Source of the DNA: Butyrivibrio sp. M55 | Lineage (GTDB): Bacteria > Bacillota > Clostridia > Lachnospirales > Lachnospiraceae | Direction of reading: 5' to 3' | DNA: 64,000 nt | NCBI RefSeq assembly: GCF_900116865.1 | Contig: NZ_FPCD01000001.1 | Span: 434,001 to 498,000, forward strand | Shown here: positions 27,723-35,635 of the stretch, one piece after another | Layout of the letters: every line of letters starts with the position of its first letter | Numbering within the stretch: position 1 is the first letter of the stretch | Notes under the pieces: model-generated | Told to the model about the DNA's origin: nothing | Database searches by the model: none | Seen by the model: only the letters and a program-made list of their open reading frames with translations | Program-made: the position numbers and the translations under genes

Positions 27723-28673
27723 ATGATTTTTACAAATGAAGAATTAAAAAAGATCTATTACGGCGCTTATGAGTTCGAGGAGACTGATGATGGCTATCTT
27801 CAGGCTTTCCAGTATTCCAAGAAACAGATTAAATATTTTAAAGGCGCGTTTGAGATGTGGTATGAGAGGTGCACCGCATCAACCGCAAAAACTCTTGAGT
27901 TCACTACATCTGCAACTAAACTCTCGTTTGATTACAAGATCATATGGAAAGGCTCTCCCGATTCCTTCGAGCTCTTAGTTGACGGATTTGTGACCGGAAT
28001 CAAGTATGTAAAAGATATCATGGATGTCGGAACGATCGAATGGGAACTTCCCGAAGGCGAAAAGAATGTAGTTATCTATCTTCCGGCAGATGCCACGGCC
28101 TTGATCAAAAACTTCACGATAGATGCCGATGTTGTACCCGCCGTTAAAGGCAAAAAAGTATTGTGGCTCGGCGATTCCATCACTCAGGGCTACGGCCCCT
28201 TAAGATCATCCAACACTTATGTCAGTGTTGCCAACAGGATTCTAAATTACAACATCCTTAACCAGGGTATCGGCGGATATATATATGATAAGAATTCACT
28301 CATGAAAATGGACGGCTATACGCCGGACAAGATTATCGTTGCACTTGGAACCAATCAATACGGCGACAAAACTATGACTAAGGTTAAAAAATATTACGAG
28401 ACTTTGACAAGTATATATGGCAATGAAATCCCCATTCTTTGTATAACACCTCTATGGAGGGGTGATCATATCGACGAATTGCCAAAGCTTTATTCTTTCT
28501 GTGAAAAAGTCAGGGATATCGCCGGACAGTATAAAAACGTAAAGATCATCGACGGAATGAAAATGGTACCGCATTTTCCCGAGTACTTCCTGGATAATCT
28601 TCACCCCAATTGCCTTGGATGTGAGGTGTACGGAAGAAATCTTGCGGCGGAGATTGAGAGAATCGGTTTTTGA
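27723..28673 (+). CDS. SGNH/GDSL-family esterase with N-terminal accessory domain
   Basis: A 316-aa cytoplasmic protein (no signal peptide). Residues 1-130 form an all-beta accessory domain, similar in layout to the N-domain of CE2-type and SsfX3-like esterases. Residues about 140-316 are the SGNH hydrolase: block I WLGDSITQG with the catalytic Ser, the Gly and Asn blocks (NQGIGG, ALGTNQYGD), and the C-terminal DNLHPN with catalytic Asp and His. Probably a carbohydrate deacetylase. Start chosen at 27723 because GGAGG (27710-27714) is eight bases away; two earlier in-frame ATGs overlap the site. Divergent from uxaB. Confidence 0.88.
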   Translation: MIFTNEELKKIYYGAYEFEETDDGYLQAFQYSKKQIKYFKGAFEMWYERCTASTAKTLEFTTSATKLSFDYKIIWKGSPDSFELLVDGFVTGIKYVKDIMDVGTIEWELPEGEKNVVIYLPADATALIKNFTIDADVVPAVKGKKVLWLGDSITQGYGPLRSSNTYVSVANRILNYNILNQGIGGYIYDKNSLMKMDGYTPDKIIVALGTNQYGDKTMTKVKKYYETLTSIYGNEIPILCITPLWRGDHIDELPKLYSFCEKVRDIAGQYKNVKIIDGMKMVPHFPEYFLDNLHPNCLGCEVYGRNLAAEIERIGF

Positions 28674-28717
28674 TTTCTAATCTGATTTCTTACTACAGAT
28701 GTTTTTAATTTACGAAT

Positions 28718-28764
28718 AAAAAAGAGAGTGCAACGGATATCTCTCCGCTTGCAACTCTCTTTTT
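28718..28764 (+). terminator. Strong terminator, bidirectional
   Basis: AAAAAGAGAGT pairs with ACTCTCTTTTT, extended by GCAA/TTGC and CGG/CCG. It lies 45 bases after the SGNH hydrolase stop and also just downstream of the minus-strand cas9-relic region. Confidence 0.85.
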
Positions 28765-28779
28765 AATTATTTTACTCTA

Positions 28780-28962
28780 TCACTGGCATTTTTCTAAATA
28801 ATCTTGTCCTGTAGTATGCACTACATCATACACCTCAACATCAGGTAGGTATTCATGTATTTCTTTACATATTGCATCCTTATCGTGTTCCGGCCAAAAA
28901 TCCATTACAATCTGCTCTGCATTCTTATAATCTTTCAAGAACTCGAACACTCGCCCTCCCAT
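28780..28962 (-). pseudogene. Unrecognised 60-codon tail joined out of frame to the cas9 start
   Basis: From an ATG at 28960-28962 the frame runs 60 codons (FEFLKDYKNAEQIVMDFW near the start, ending in GQDYLEKCQ). I do not recognise the family; it does not look like the C-terminus of Cas9 or Csn2. The frame overlaps the last codons of the cas9 fragment in a different register and has no convincing ribosome site. It is best read as the 3' end of another gene that a deletion joined to the first part of cas9. An independent small gene is possible but less likely. Confidence 0.45.
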
Positions 28963-29059
28963 GAAATTTCTTAAGATCATATTTCTCGTCAGTAACCGCA
29001 TAACCAACTGAATCTGTTCCAATATCTAATCCTACGTAATACCGTTTGTTCGTTTGCAT
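28925..29059 (-). pseudogene. cas9: Truncated cas9: N-terminal RuvC-I fragment only
   Basis: A 44-codon frame starts at ATG 29057-29059 with AAGGAGG about twelve bases upstream. Its first 34 residues match the start of type II Cas9: NKRYYVGLDIGTDSVGYAV, with the RuvC-I catalytic Asp, then TDEKYDLKKFHG. In intact Cas9 proteins this continues through the bridge helix and more than 1000 residues. Here it breaks after FHG into ten unrelated residues (RASVRVLERL) and a stop. No HNH, RuvC-II or RuvC-III is present. It is adjacent to and divergent from a tracrRNA. It is a deletion remnant; no nuclease can be made. Confidence 0.85.
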
Positions 29060-29063
29060 ATTC

Positions 29064-29092
29064 TTGACAAGCCTCCTTGTTGAAGATATTAT
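29064..29092 (+). promoter_or_regulatory. Consensus promoter of the tracrRNA
   Basis: TTGACA (29064-29069), a 17-base spacer, and TATTAT (29087-29092). Transcription would begin near 29099. The spacer contains, on the opposite strand, the ribosome site of the cas9 fragment, so the two units share this short stretch. Confidence 0.8.
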
Positions 29093-29098
29093 GATTAT

Positions 29099-29230
29099 GT
29101 AGTTTGTAGAACCCTATGAATTTACACTGCGAGTTCAAATAAAAGTTTACTCAAATCACCGACTCAGTTCGGCTGCACAGTGTGTGCATTATGATGCCTA
29201 GAATATATTAAATATTCTAGGTTTTTCTTT
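29099..29230 (+). ncRNA. tracrRNA of a type II CRISPR-Cas system
   Basis: About 130 nt between a consensus promoter and a strong terminator. The 5' part (29101-29128) is the anti-repeat, predicting a repeat whose 3' half reads AGTGTAAATTCATAGGGTTC followed by TACAAACT. GAGTTCAAAT (29131-29140) is the lower-stem segment expected to pair with a repeat 5' end such as GTTTGA, followed by a nexus-like AAAAGTTTACTCAAATC. Three hairpins follow: CCGA/TCGG, TGCACA/TGTGCA, and the terminator CCTAGAATAT/ATATTCTAGG with a U-run. The adjacency to a cas9 start supports the call. No array with this repeat occurs in the window. Confidence 0.85.
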
Positions 29231-29291
29231 TATTGTTATATTATACATTAGTTATTGTTCTTTCGCACGCTGCTCGCAACTTATTCCCACA

Positions 29292-29321
29292 ATAAAAAGG
29301 AGCATGTCACAGACAGCTCCT
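29292..29321 (-). terminator. Terminator of the sucrose operon (after scrK)
   Basis: On the minus strand AGGAGC-TGTC, loop TGT, GACA-T-GCTCCT, then TTTTATTG. It begins about 35 bases after the scrK stop. Confidence 0.85.
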
Positions 29322-29355
29322 AATTTATGTTTTCATATTTTATACAAACAACAGC

Positions 29356-30321
29356 TTACACGGAACAAAGCGCCATAATTTCTTCTTTGGCAGGCATGAC
29401 GGAAAGCGCGCCTTTTCTGGTAGTTATGATAGATGCTGCCGCATTGGCAAAATCCAGACACTCCTTTAGGTCTTCTTCCTTCATATCTTCCATGCCATGT
29501 TTCAGAATGAAATCTATGGCACAGGCGCAAAATGTATCCCCTGCACCGGTGGTCTCTATTGTTTTTGGATTTCTGTATCCGGGCATCTTCACTTCCATAT
29601 CGCCACAAAAAGCAATACTTCCCTCTGCACCCAGTGTTGCAAAAACAACTTCTATTCCGTATTCATCACGGATTTTTTTCGCCCCTTTTCGAACATCGTT
29701 CTCTCCGGTAAACAAAGTTACTTCGTTATCCGAAATCTTAAGAATATCGCAGACTTCAAATCCATACTTCATTGCCTCGATTGCTTCTTCTACAGAATTC
29801 CAAAGAGGTTCCCTGTAATTCGGATCAAAAGAGATCAGGAGATTATTTTTCTTTGCAATCTCAACCGCTACCTTTGTTGCGCTTTTTGATGGTTCATTCG
29901 TCATGGAAAGTGTTCCGAAATGGAACAGTCTTGCACTTTCAAAAATGCAGGATGCTTTCTCTACTTCTTCTGCAGTAAGCATCATATCGGCTCCCGGCTT
30001 TCTGTAAAAAGAGAAATCCCTGTCTCCGTTCGGAAGCTTATTTACAAAAGCCAGAGTTGTAGGAATATCCTTATCCTCATAAAGGAATGTTGCATCAATG
30101 CCCTGCTTTTCTATTCTATCCTTAAGCATCTTCCCGAAAAAATCCGCTCCGACTTTGCCTATAAAAGCCGTGTCGTTTCCAAGATTCTGAAGCATAGACA
30201 GTACGTTACAAGGAGCGCCTCCCGGATTAGCCTCAAAAAGAGGATTTCCACGATCACTCATTCCGCAGTCGGTAAAATCAATCAGTAATTCTCCAAGTGC
30301 AACAACATCTCTTTTTTCCAT
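29356..30321 (-). CDS. scrK: Fructokinase (PfkB family)
   Basis: A 321-aa sugar kinase that phosphorylates the fructose released by the GH32 enzyme encoded just upstream. It has the N-terminal ALGELLIDF, the glycine-rich NPGGAPCNV, and the C-terminal signature ETTGAGDTFCA with the catalytic Asp. Three ATGs lie in a row at the start; the third (30319-30321) is eight bases from AGAGG and is chosen. The first overlaps the GH32 stop codon (TAATG), so the two are translationally coupled. Confidence 0.92.
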   Translation of the reverse strand: MEKRDVVALGELLIDFTDCGMSDRGNPLFEANPGGAPCNVLSMLQNLGNDTAFIGKVGADFFGKMLKDRIEKQGIDATFLYEDKDIPTTLAFVNKLPNGDRDFSFYRKPGADMMLTAEEVEKASCIFESARLFHFGTLSMTNEPSKSATKVAVEIAKKNNLLISFDPNYREPLWNSVEEAIEAMKYGFEVCDILKISDNEVTLFTGENDVRKGAKKIRDEYGIEVVFATLGAEGSIAFCGDMEVKMPGYRNPKTIETTGAGDTFCACAIDFILKHGMEDMKEEDLKECLDFANAAASIITTRKGALSVMPAKEEIMALCSV

Positions 30322-30326
30322 CATCA

Positions 30327-31805
30327 TTACCTCTTAAGCTCGTGCATGGTAACATCCATAAGTAGTTCACCAAAAGCCTTGAAACTTATTCCTTCGGCTC
30401 TGATATCTGTGTATATTCCCATGGACATTACCTGCTCACCATCGTTAATAAACAGCTCCATACTGTATCTGTCCAGTATAAGGCGAAGCGTGATCTCTCC
30501 TTTGTTATCAGAAACACGACATCTTCTTTGATGAACAACAGCTCTCCTGCTGCCGGAATGCTTTCTGTCAATCTTTACTATGGATTCTTCCGGATTGAAC
30601 GCAATCTTTGAATACGCCTTGCCATTATCAGCAAATTTTATCTCAAACTTTTTGTATGACAGATTAGCACCGGTGCTCTTAACCTTAACGGTCATATCAA
30701 CACAACGTCCCTCAATACTTGAAAGCGAACAGCTGTCTGTAATAAGCACACTCTTTCTGCTTATTCTTTTACCATAATAGTTTACTATTTCCGATATAGG
30801 TTTCTGCAAAAGCCTGCCGGCTCTTATAGCGATTTCTCTCGGAAAACTCATCTGTCCAAACCACGGGAAATCATCGCGTCTTATTCCGCAAGTATCCCAG
30901 TTCTGGAGCCACCCGATCATTATTCTGCGTCCATCCTTTGTCAGGATTGTCTGCGGAGCATAGAAATCTATGCCATAATCTATTGCCTGACAGTTTTCCT
31001 CAGAGAATATACCCTCTTTGCCAAGTGTTCCGATAACACATATCGTCCCATTACCATTGTGGAACTCAAGTTCCTCGGGAAGCATATCCTGCGGACTTGC
31101 CATAAGCACCTGTTTGCCATCGAGATTAAAGTAATCAGGGCACTCCCACATAGCGCCAAATCTGTTATTGTTTTTTATAACAACCTTTTCATAATTCCAG
31201 TTTATACCATCTTCACTTGAATACTGAAGGATCTGTCCATCTCCGTCTGCAGTCTTATTTCCGACAACAATATGGTACATGCCGTTTTCCTTCCATATCT
31301 TTGGATCTCGGAAGTCATATTTTCCGGCTCCCTCAGGAAGACTTTCGCTCTTGATAACAGGATTATTTTTATATTTTACATAGTCCTTGCCATCTCCGAA
31401 TGCAATACACTGAGTTTGGATATCATGCCAATTTCCATCTTCATCCTCTTCCCTGCGCACGCCGGTATACACAAGCATCTGTTTTCCATCTTCCATCTCA
31501 ATAGCACTTCCAGAAAAGCATCCGTCTGTGTCATATTCTTCATCCGGAGCAATAGCTGCAGGAAGATAATCCCATGTCAAAAGGTCCTCACTGACTGCAT
31601 GTCCCCAATGCATGGGTCCCCACTCAGTCTTGTAGGGATTATACTGATAAAACATATGATATTTTCCATTATAAAAGCTAAATCCGTTGGGATCGTTCAT
31701 CCAACCGCATCTTGGAATAAGATGAAAAAGAGGCCTGAGTTCTTCAGCTATAGTCTTTTCTTTTTTGCTCTCATATTCTCTTGCTTTATCCAATAATTCA
31801 CTCAT
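30327..31805 (-). CDS. sacA: Sucrose-6-phosphate hydrolase / beta-fructosidase (GH32)
   Basis: A 492-aa intracellular enzyme (no signal peptide) that hydrolyses sucrose, sucrose phosphate or short fructans. GH32 landmarks: GWMNDPNG with nucleophile Asp (about residue 38), FRDPK, and MWECPD with the acid/base Glu, then a C-terminal beta-sandwich from about residue 340. Because uptake here is by an ABC importer rather than a PTS, the natural substrate is probably unphosphorylated sucrose or fructo-oligosaccharides. It lies between the binding protein gene and fructokinase. Confidence 0.93.
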   Translation of the reverse strand: MSELLDKAREYESKKEKTIAEELRPLFHLIPRCGWMNDPNGFSFYNGKYHMFYQYNPYKTEWGPMHWGHAVSEDLLTWDYLPAAIAPDEEYDTDGCFSGSAIEMEDGKQMLVYTGVRREEDEDGNWHDIQTQCIAFGDGKDYVKYKNNPVIKSESLPEGAGKYDFRDPKIWKENGMYHIVVGNKTADGDGQILQYSSEDGINWNYEKVVIKNNNRFGAMWECPDYFNLDGKQVLMASPQDMLPEELEFHNGNGTICVIGTLGKEGIFSEENCQAIDYGIDFYAPQTILTKDGRRIMIGWLQNWDTCGIRRDDFPWFGQMSFPREIAIRAGRLLQKPISEIVNYYGKRISRKSVLITDSCSLSSIEGRCVDMTVKVKSTGANLSYKKFEIKFADNGKAYSKIAFNPEESIVKIDRKHSGSRRAVVHQRRCRVSDNKGEITLRLILDRYSMELFINDGEQVMSMGIYTDIRAEGISFKAFGELLMDVTMHELKR

Positions 31806-31819
31806 TGTATTTCCTCACT

Positions 31820-31856
31820 TGCCAAAAATTTTAATGGGGAGGAAACTCCTCCCCAT
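31820..31856 (-). terminator. Intra-operon hairpin after the binding-protein gene
   Basis: ATGGGGAGGA pairs with TCCTCCCCAT around a 3-base loop (31834-31856). On the minus strand it is followed by TAAAATTTTTGG. Such partial terminators after a solute-binding-protein gene typically stabilise its message and lower expression of the genes behind it (here sacA and scrK). Confidence 0.7.
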
Positions 31857-31864
31857 CCCCTTAA

Positions 31865-33523
31865 TTATTTATAAAACTCATCCAGATACTTCTGATAAAT
31901 TGAAAGATAATCCTCAAGCCCATACGCATCAACCTGCTTAACATATGAATTCCAGTCAGCATCGGTCAAACCGTTCATAACAAAGTTACTTCTGCTGGAA
32001 TTTATATAGGAAATAAGATCCTGCTGAATAGTAGTAAGTTTCTCAGTGTCTTCAGCCGTCATGAATACGTTAGGATATACGTACTTGCACTTCATGTCAT
32101 TTGTGTAGTACTCCTTAATCCAATCAAGACGATACTGTGCATCATCGGGACATGTGACATATACACCGTAATACTCATCCAAAATTGCAAGAGGTCCACC
32201 CACACACTCTGCTTCACGTACTTCGACAGGAGAAGCTTCGCCGAGAGCAGCGTGCTTTAACATTTTGTCACCGTTTGCATTTGTAGAGAGTTCAAAGATA
32301 TCAAACTCATCATCCTCGCCATAGGTTCCCCAGTTATTCTGAGGTGACTGGAAAGGATCGTACATAAGATCGAGCCATGCACATACAAATGCAGGATTGT
32401 CACATTTTGCCGTAACAACACATCTGCCGCGATCAAAACCTGAAGTAAACGAAGCATTCATTGGTGTTACGTTTCTTGTGTCGGCTTCAAGTGCTGCAAG
32501 AGGAACATAATCCTCAAGATTGTCGATGTTTGCCACGTCCCATGTGAAGCAGACTCCATATCTGTGTGATTTACCCTTTGCAACATATGTTGACCAGTCC
32601 TGTGTAAAGCACTCAGGATCGATAAGTCCTTCTTCATAGAGCTTGTGCAACCACTCAAATCCTTTTCTGAATCCTTCTGTGATCGCTGTACAGATAACCT
32701 TCTTGTCATCGGTTACTGCAATATGCTGTCCGACATCGTTGTCACCGTATCCCTCGCCAAAACCATTGATCAAAAGGCTGGGATCATTATCATTCATGAT
32801 GCATGACATAGGAATGATGTCACCATCTATTCCGAACTCAGCCTGCAACTCAGACGCATGCTCTTTGAATGCAATAAGCACTTTTTCAAACTCATCAACC
32901 GTTGTAGGTGCTGAAAGATTAAGAAAATCAAGCCACTTCTTGTTGATATAAGTAAAGTTGTTACCAACGGTCTGGATTGCAGTCTTTTCCGAGCCAAGCT
33001 GCTCTATCCAGGGAAGCGCCCAGATGTGACCGTTTGAGTCCTCACACATTGCGCGGTACTCAGGATGCTTATCAAACACCGCTTTAAGATTAGGCATATA
33101 ATTATCAATGTACTCCTCAACAGGAATGATAACTCCCTGATCGGCGTATCTTATTAGATCCGAATTACTAAAGCCCGCGTTGAATACAAAATCCGTAAGT
33201 GCATTCTTGTTTGCCATGTTGAGCTGGATCTTGTCCCCCCATTGATCGCTTGAAATTGCAGTCCAGTCTACATGTACATTTGTTTCTTCCTCAAGTCTCT
33301 TAAAGATTGTCCTGTTATTGGGTTCCGACTCAGTTCCCGAAGGATAGCTGATGGTTCCTGTAATAGTAACCTTCTCCTGAAGAGGGAAGCTGAGCTTGTC
33401 CGCTGACACCGATGCAGAATTACTTCCTGCACCCGCTGCTTTCTGCCCGCACCCTACAAGTGCACCTGCCGTCAAAGAAAACGCAAGTGCTGTTGACAGT
33501 AACTTAGTTGTTGTCTTTTTCAT
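31865..33523 (-). CDS. Extracellular sugar-binding lipoprotein of an ABC importer
   Basis: A 552-aa family 1-type solute-binding protein with a signal peptide and lipobox ALVGC (lipidated Cys near residue 25), then an Ala/Gly/Ser linker. The size (over 500 aa) and partner permeases are those of the LipO/LplA-type oligosaccharide systems of Firmicutes. AAAGGAG precedes the ATG. With two permeases upstream and sacA-scrK downstream, its ligand is probably sucrose or fructo-oligosaccharide. No ATPase gene is here; such importers usually share an MsmX-like ATPase. Confidence 0.93.
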   Translation of the reverse strand: MKKTTTKLLSTALAFSLTAGALVGCGQKAAGAGSNSASVSADKLSFPLQEKVTITGTISYPSGTESEPNNRTIFKRLEEETNVHVDWTAISSDQWGDKIQLNMANKNALTDFVFNAGFSNSDLIRYADQGVIIPVEEYIDNYMPNLKAVFDKHPEYRAMCEDSNGHIWALPWIEQLGSEKTAIQTVGNNFTYINKKWLDFLNLSAPTTVDEFEKVLIAFKEHASELQAEFGIDGDIIPMSCIMNDNDPSLLINGFGEGYGDNDVGQHIAVTDDKKVICTAITEGFRKGFEWLHKLYEEGLIDPECFTQDWSTYVAKGKSHRYGVCFTWDVANIDNLEDYVPLAALEADTRNVTPMNASFTSGFDRGRCVVTAKCDNPAFVCAWLDLMYDPFQSPQNNWGTYGEDDEFDIFELSTNANGDKMLKHAALGEASPVEVREAECVGGPLAILDEYYGVYVTCPDDAQYRLDWIKEYYTNDMKCKYVYPNVFMTAEDTEKLTTIQQDLISYINSSRSNFVMNGLTDADWNSYVKQVDAYGLEDYLSIYQKYLDEFYK

Positions 33524-33574
33524 TTACCTCTCCTTTTTTGCTCTAAAACTATAATCAACCCCATTGGGATAGAC

Positions 33575-34489
33575 TTACCCTTTTACAGACCCAATCATAA
33601 TTCCCGAATCGAAGTACTTCTGAAAAAATGGATACATAACCAAAAGCGGTAAACTTGAAATTATTATTGTTGCATATTTTAACAGTTCTGCCAGTTGTGC
33701 CCTCTGAGCAGTACTCTGCATGTCGGCGATCATTCCGGGATCAGGCTCATTCTGGATAAGGATTGCCCTAAGAACCAACTGCAAAGGTTGTTTATTTGCA
33801 GAATTGAGGTAGATCATTGCATCAAAGTAACTGTTCCACATTCCGACGAACTGCCACAGTATCAAAACTGCTATAAGAGGTGTACACACCGGTAACAGTA
33901 TCTTGAAGAAAAATACCAGCTCATCAGCCCCATCCACATCCGCAGCTTCACGAAGCTCATTAGGTATTCCCCTATAATAGGTCCTTGCAATGATCATGTT
34001 CCATACACTGAAGGAACCCGGAAGGATGACTGCCCACATACTGTCGAGAAGTCCCATATTGCTGATCAAAAGATATGTAGGAATCAGTCCGCCACCAAAA
34101 AACATTGTTATGATAAAAATCGCATTAAAGAATTTTCTTCCTTTAAAATCATCCCTTGACATAGGATAAGCACACAAAAGCGTTATAAATACCGAAATCA
34201 CACTGAACAGAACCGAGTAAAGCACGGCATTTCCAAAACCGATCCAAATCTGTGAATTAGTCATTACCCTCTTATATGCTGTCAAAGTCCACTTACCGGG
34301 TTCAAAGACAATGCCCCTGTTCTGAAGAGTTATTGGATCCATAAAGGAAGCTATAACGATGTAAACAACAGGTCCGATAATTGCAAGAACAAAAAGTCCC
34401 AGCAGTATATACCCGATTAAAAGAAAAATCTTATCCCCGAGTGATGCTCTTGCAAACTCGCTCTTTTTTAATGTAACTGCATTAGACAT
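33575..34489 (-). CDS. Carbohydrate ABC transporter permease (YtcP/MalG-type)
   Basis: A 304-aa inner-membrane subunit with six predicted helices. The EAA loop that contacts the ATPase is ELREAADVDGADELVFFFK. It ends in DSGIMIGSVKG, characteristic of the YtcP group paired with LplB. It starts 13 bases after the stop of the other permease gene. Confidence 0.94.
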   Translation of the reverse strand: MSNAVTLKKSEFARASLGDKIFLLIGYILLGLFVLAIIGPVVYIVIASFMDPITLQNRGIVFEPGKWTLTAYKRVMTNSQIWIGFGNAVLYSVLFSVISVFITLLCAYPMSRDDFKGRKFFNAIFIITMFFGGGLIPTYLLISNMGLLDSMWAVILPGSFSVWNMIIARTYYRGIPNELREAADVDGADELVFFFKILLPVCTPLIAVLILWQFVGMWNSYFDAMIYLNSANKQPLQLVLRAILIQNEPDPGMIADMQSTAQRAQLAELLKYATIIISSLPLLVMYPFFQKYFDSGIMIGSVKG

Positions 34490-34501
34490 CTCCGTTCCTC
34501 C

Positions 34502-35422
34502 TTATAATCCCTGTCCGTCATTGAGCTTTTCTACCACCTTGTTTACAGCTATCAGCAATATTACGTTAATGATGGTATTAAAAAGCCCCACCGCGGTGGA
34601 ATAACTGTAATCTCCATTTAGAAGACCTTTTTTGTATACATATGTGGCTATGATCTCTGATGAGGAAAGATTCATGTCTGACTGGAGTGCATAAGCTTTT
34701 TCAAATCCGATGCTCATAATGTTGCCGGCCTGAAGAATGAACTGAATGACCACCATGTCTTTGATTGCCGGCCATTCAACCGCCTTGATCTGCTGCCATA
34801 TATTGGCTCCGTCAATCTGTGCGGCTTCCTTGAGTTCTTTGCTGGCATTTGACAGAGCGGCTGTATACATTATCGAAGCCCAACCTGCTCCCTGCCATAT
34901 TCCGCTTGCTATGTAGATAGGTCTGAAGGCTTTAGGGATGGTGAGGAAATTTATACCCGTTCCAAGCATCATATTTAAAGGGCCTGTAACAGAAAGAAGT
35001 ATTCGCACCATACCGCAGAGCACTATGACTGAAATGAAATTTGGCATATACAGTACCAGCTGTATCTTCTGCTTGATCTTGCTGCTTGCTATCCTGTTAA
35101 GAAGAAGTGCAAGTATGATCGGCATAGGGAATCCCCATAAAAGGCCATACACACTAAGTTTTAACGTATTTACAAGATATTGCATAAAGTCCGGGGATGA
35201 TAAGAATTGTTGAAAATACTTTAATCCCACCCATTCACTTCCAAGTATTCCTTTAAAGGGATTGTACTTTTGAAAAGCAATCAATATTCCACCCATTGGA
35301 AGATATTTGAATATGATTGTCAATAAAAGAGCAGGTCCCAGAAAGAATACATACAACTGCCAGTGTTGTTTTACATATACAAAGGTATTATGCAATTTAT
35401 TGACCCTTGTTTTGGCGTTCAT
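34502..35422 (-). CDS. Carbohydrate ABC transporter permease (LplB/MalF-type)
   Basis: A 306-aa permease with six predicted helices. GGILIAFQKYNPFKGILGS near residue 50 and the EAA loop ELKEAAQIDGANIWQQIK identify the LplB group. It is the first gene of the operon and lies downstream of a consensus promoter with LacI-type operators. Confidence 0.94.
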   Translation of the reverse strand: MNAKTRVNKLHNTFVYVKQHWQLYVFFLGPALLLTIIFKYLPMGGILIAFQKYNPFKGILGSEWVGLKYFQQFLSSPDFMQYLVNTLKLSVYGLLWGFPMPIILALLLNRIASSKIKQKIQLVLYMPNFISVIVLCGMVRILLSVTGPLNMMLGTGINFLTIPKAFRPIYIASGIWQGAGWASIMYTAALSNASKELKEAAQIDGANIWQQIKAVEWPAIKDMVVIQFILQAGNIMSIGFEKAYALQSDMNLSSSEIIATYVYKKGLLNGDYSYSTAVGLFNTIINVILLIAVNKVVEKLNDGQGL

Positions 35423-35443
35423 ACTGCCTTCCTCCTAAATTAT

Positions 35444-35530
35444 TTTTACATTTGTGCATTTTGTTTTGCATATGTAAAATATAGCATCGGAATTTGTAAC
35501 TGTCAATACGATATTTTTACATTTGTAAAA
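35444..35530. promoter_or_regulatory. Promoter of the sucrose operon with LacI-family operators
   Basis: On the minus strand TTGACA (35501-35506), 17 bases, then TATATT (35478-35483). Three related dyads surround it: TTTTACATTTGTGCAT (35444-35459), TTTTGCATATGTAAAA (35464-35479, across the start of transcription), and the perfect TTTTACA-TT-TGTAAAA (35515-35530, just upstream of -35). They are the probable binding sites of the divergent regulator. Confidence 0.75.
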
Positions 35531-35543
35531 TTTAATATGTCAT

Positions 35544-35588
35544 TTGACACACTCATTTTTACATTTTATAATGAGCATGTGTCAAACG
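35544..35588 (+). promoter_or_regulatory. Consensus promoter of the LacI-type regulator, inside a dyad
   Basis: TTGACA (35544-35549), 17 bases, TATAAT (35567-35572): a perfect consensus. An operator-like half, TTTTACATTTTATAAT (35557-35572), overlaps the -10, predicting autorepression. A longer dyad also frames the promoter: TTTGACACA-CTCAT at the left and ATGAG-CA-TGTGTCAAA ending at 35588. Confidence 0.7.
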
Positions 35589-35635
35589 TAACATTCTGAT
35601 ACAATTTATTCTATAATCTAAATACGGAGATTATT

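Noticed and set aside
28963..29022. TTG-initiated extension of the 60-codon tail into the cas9 region
   Set aside because: The extra 20 residues are simply cas9 codons read in the wrong frame.
29099..29330. A CRISPR array next to the tracrRNA
   Set aside because: No repeat matching the anti-repeat occurs in the surrounding sequence or elsewhere that I could find in the window.
31272..31796. 174-codon plus-strand frame
   Set aside because: Antisense shadow of the GH32 gene; no ribosome site.
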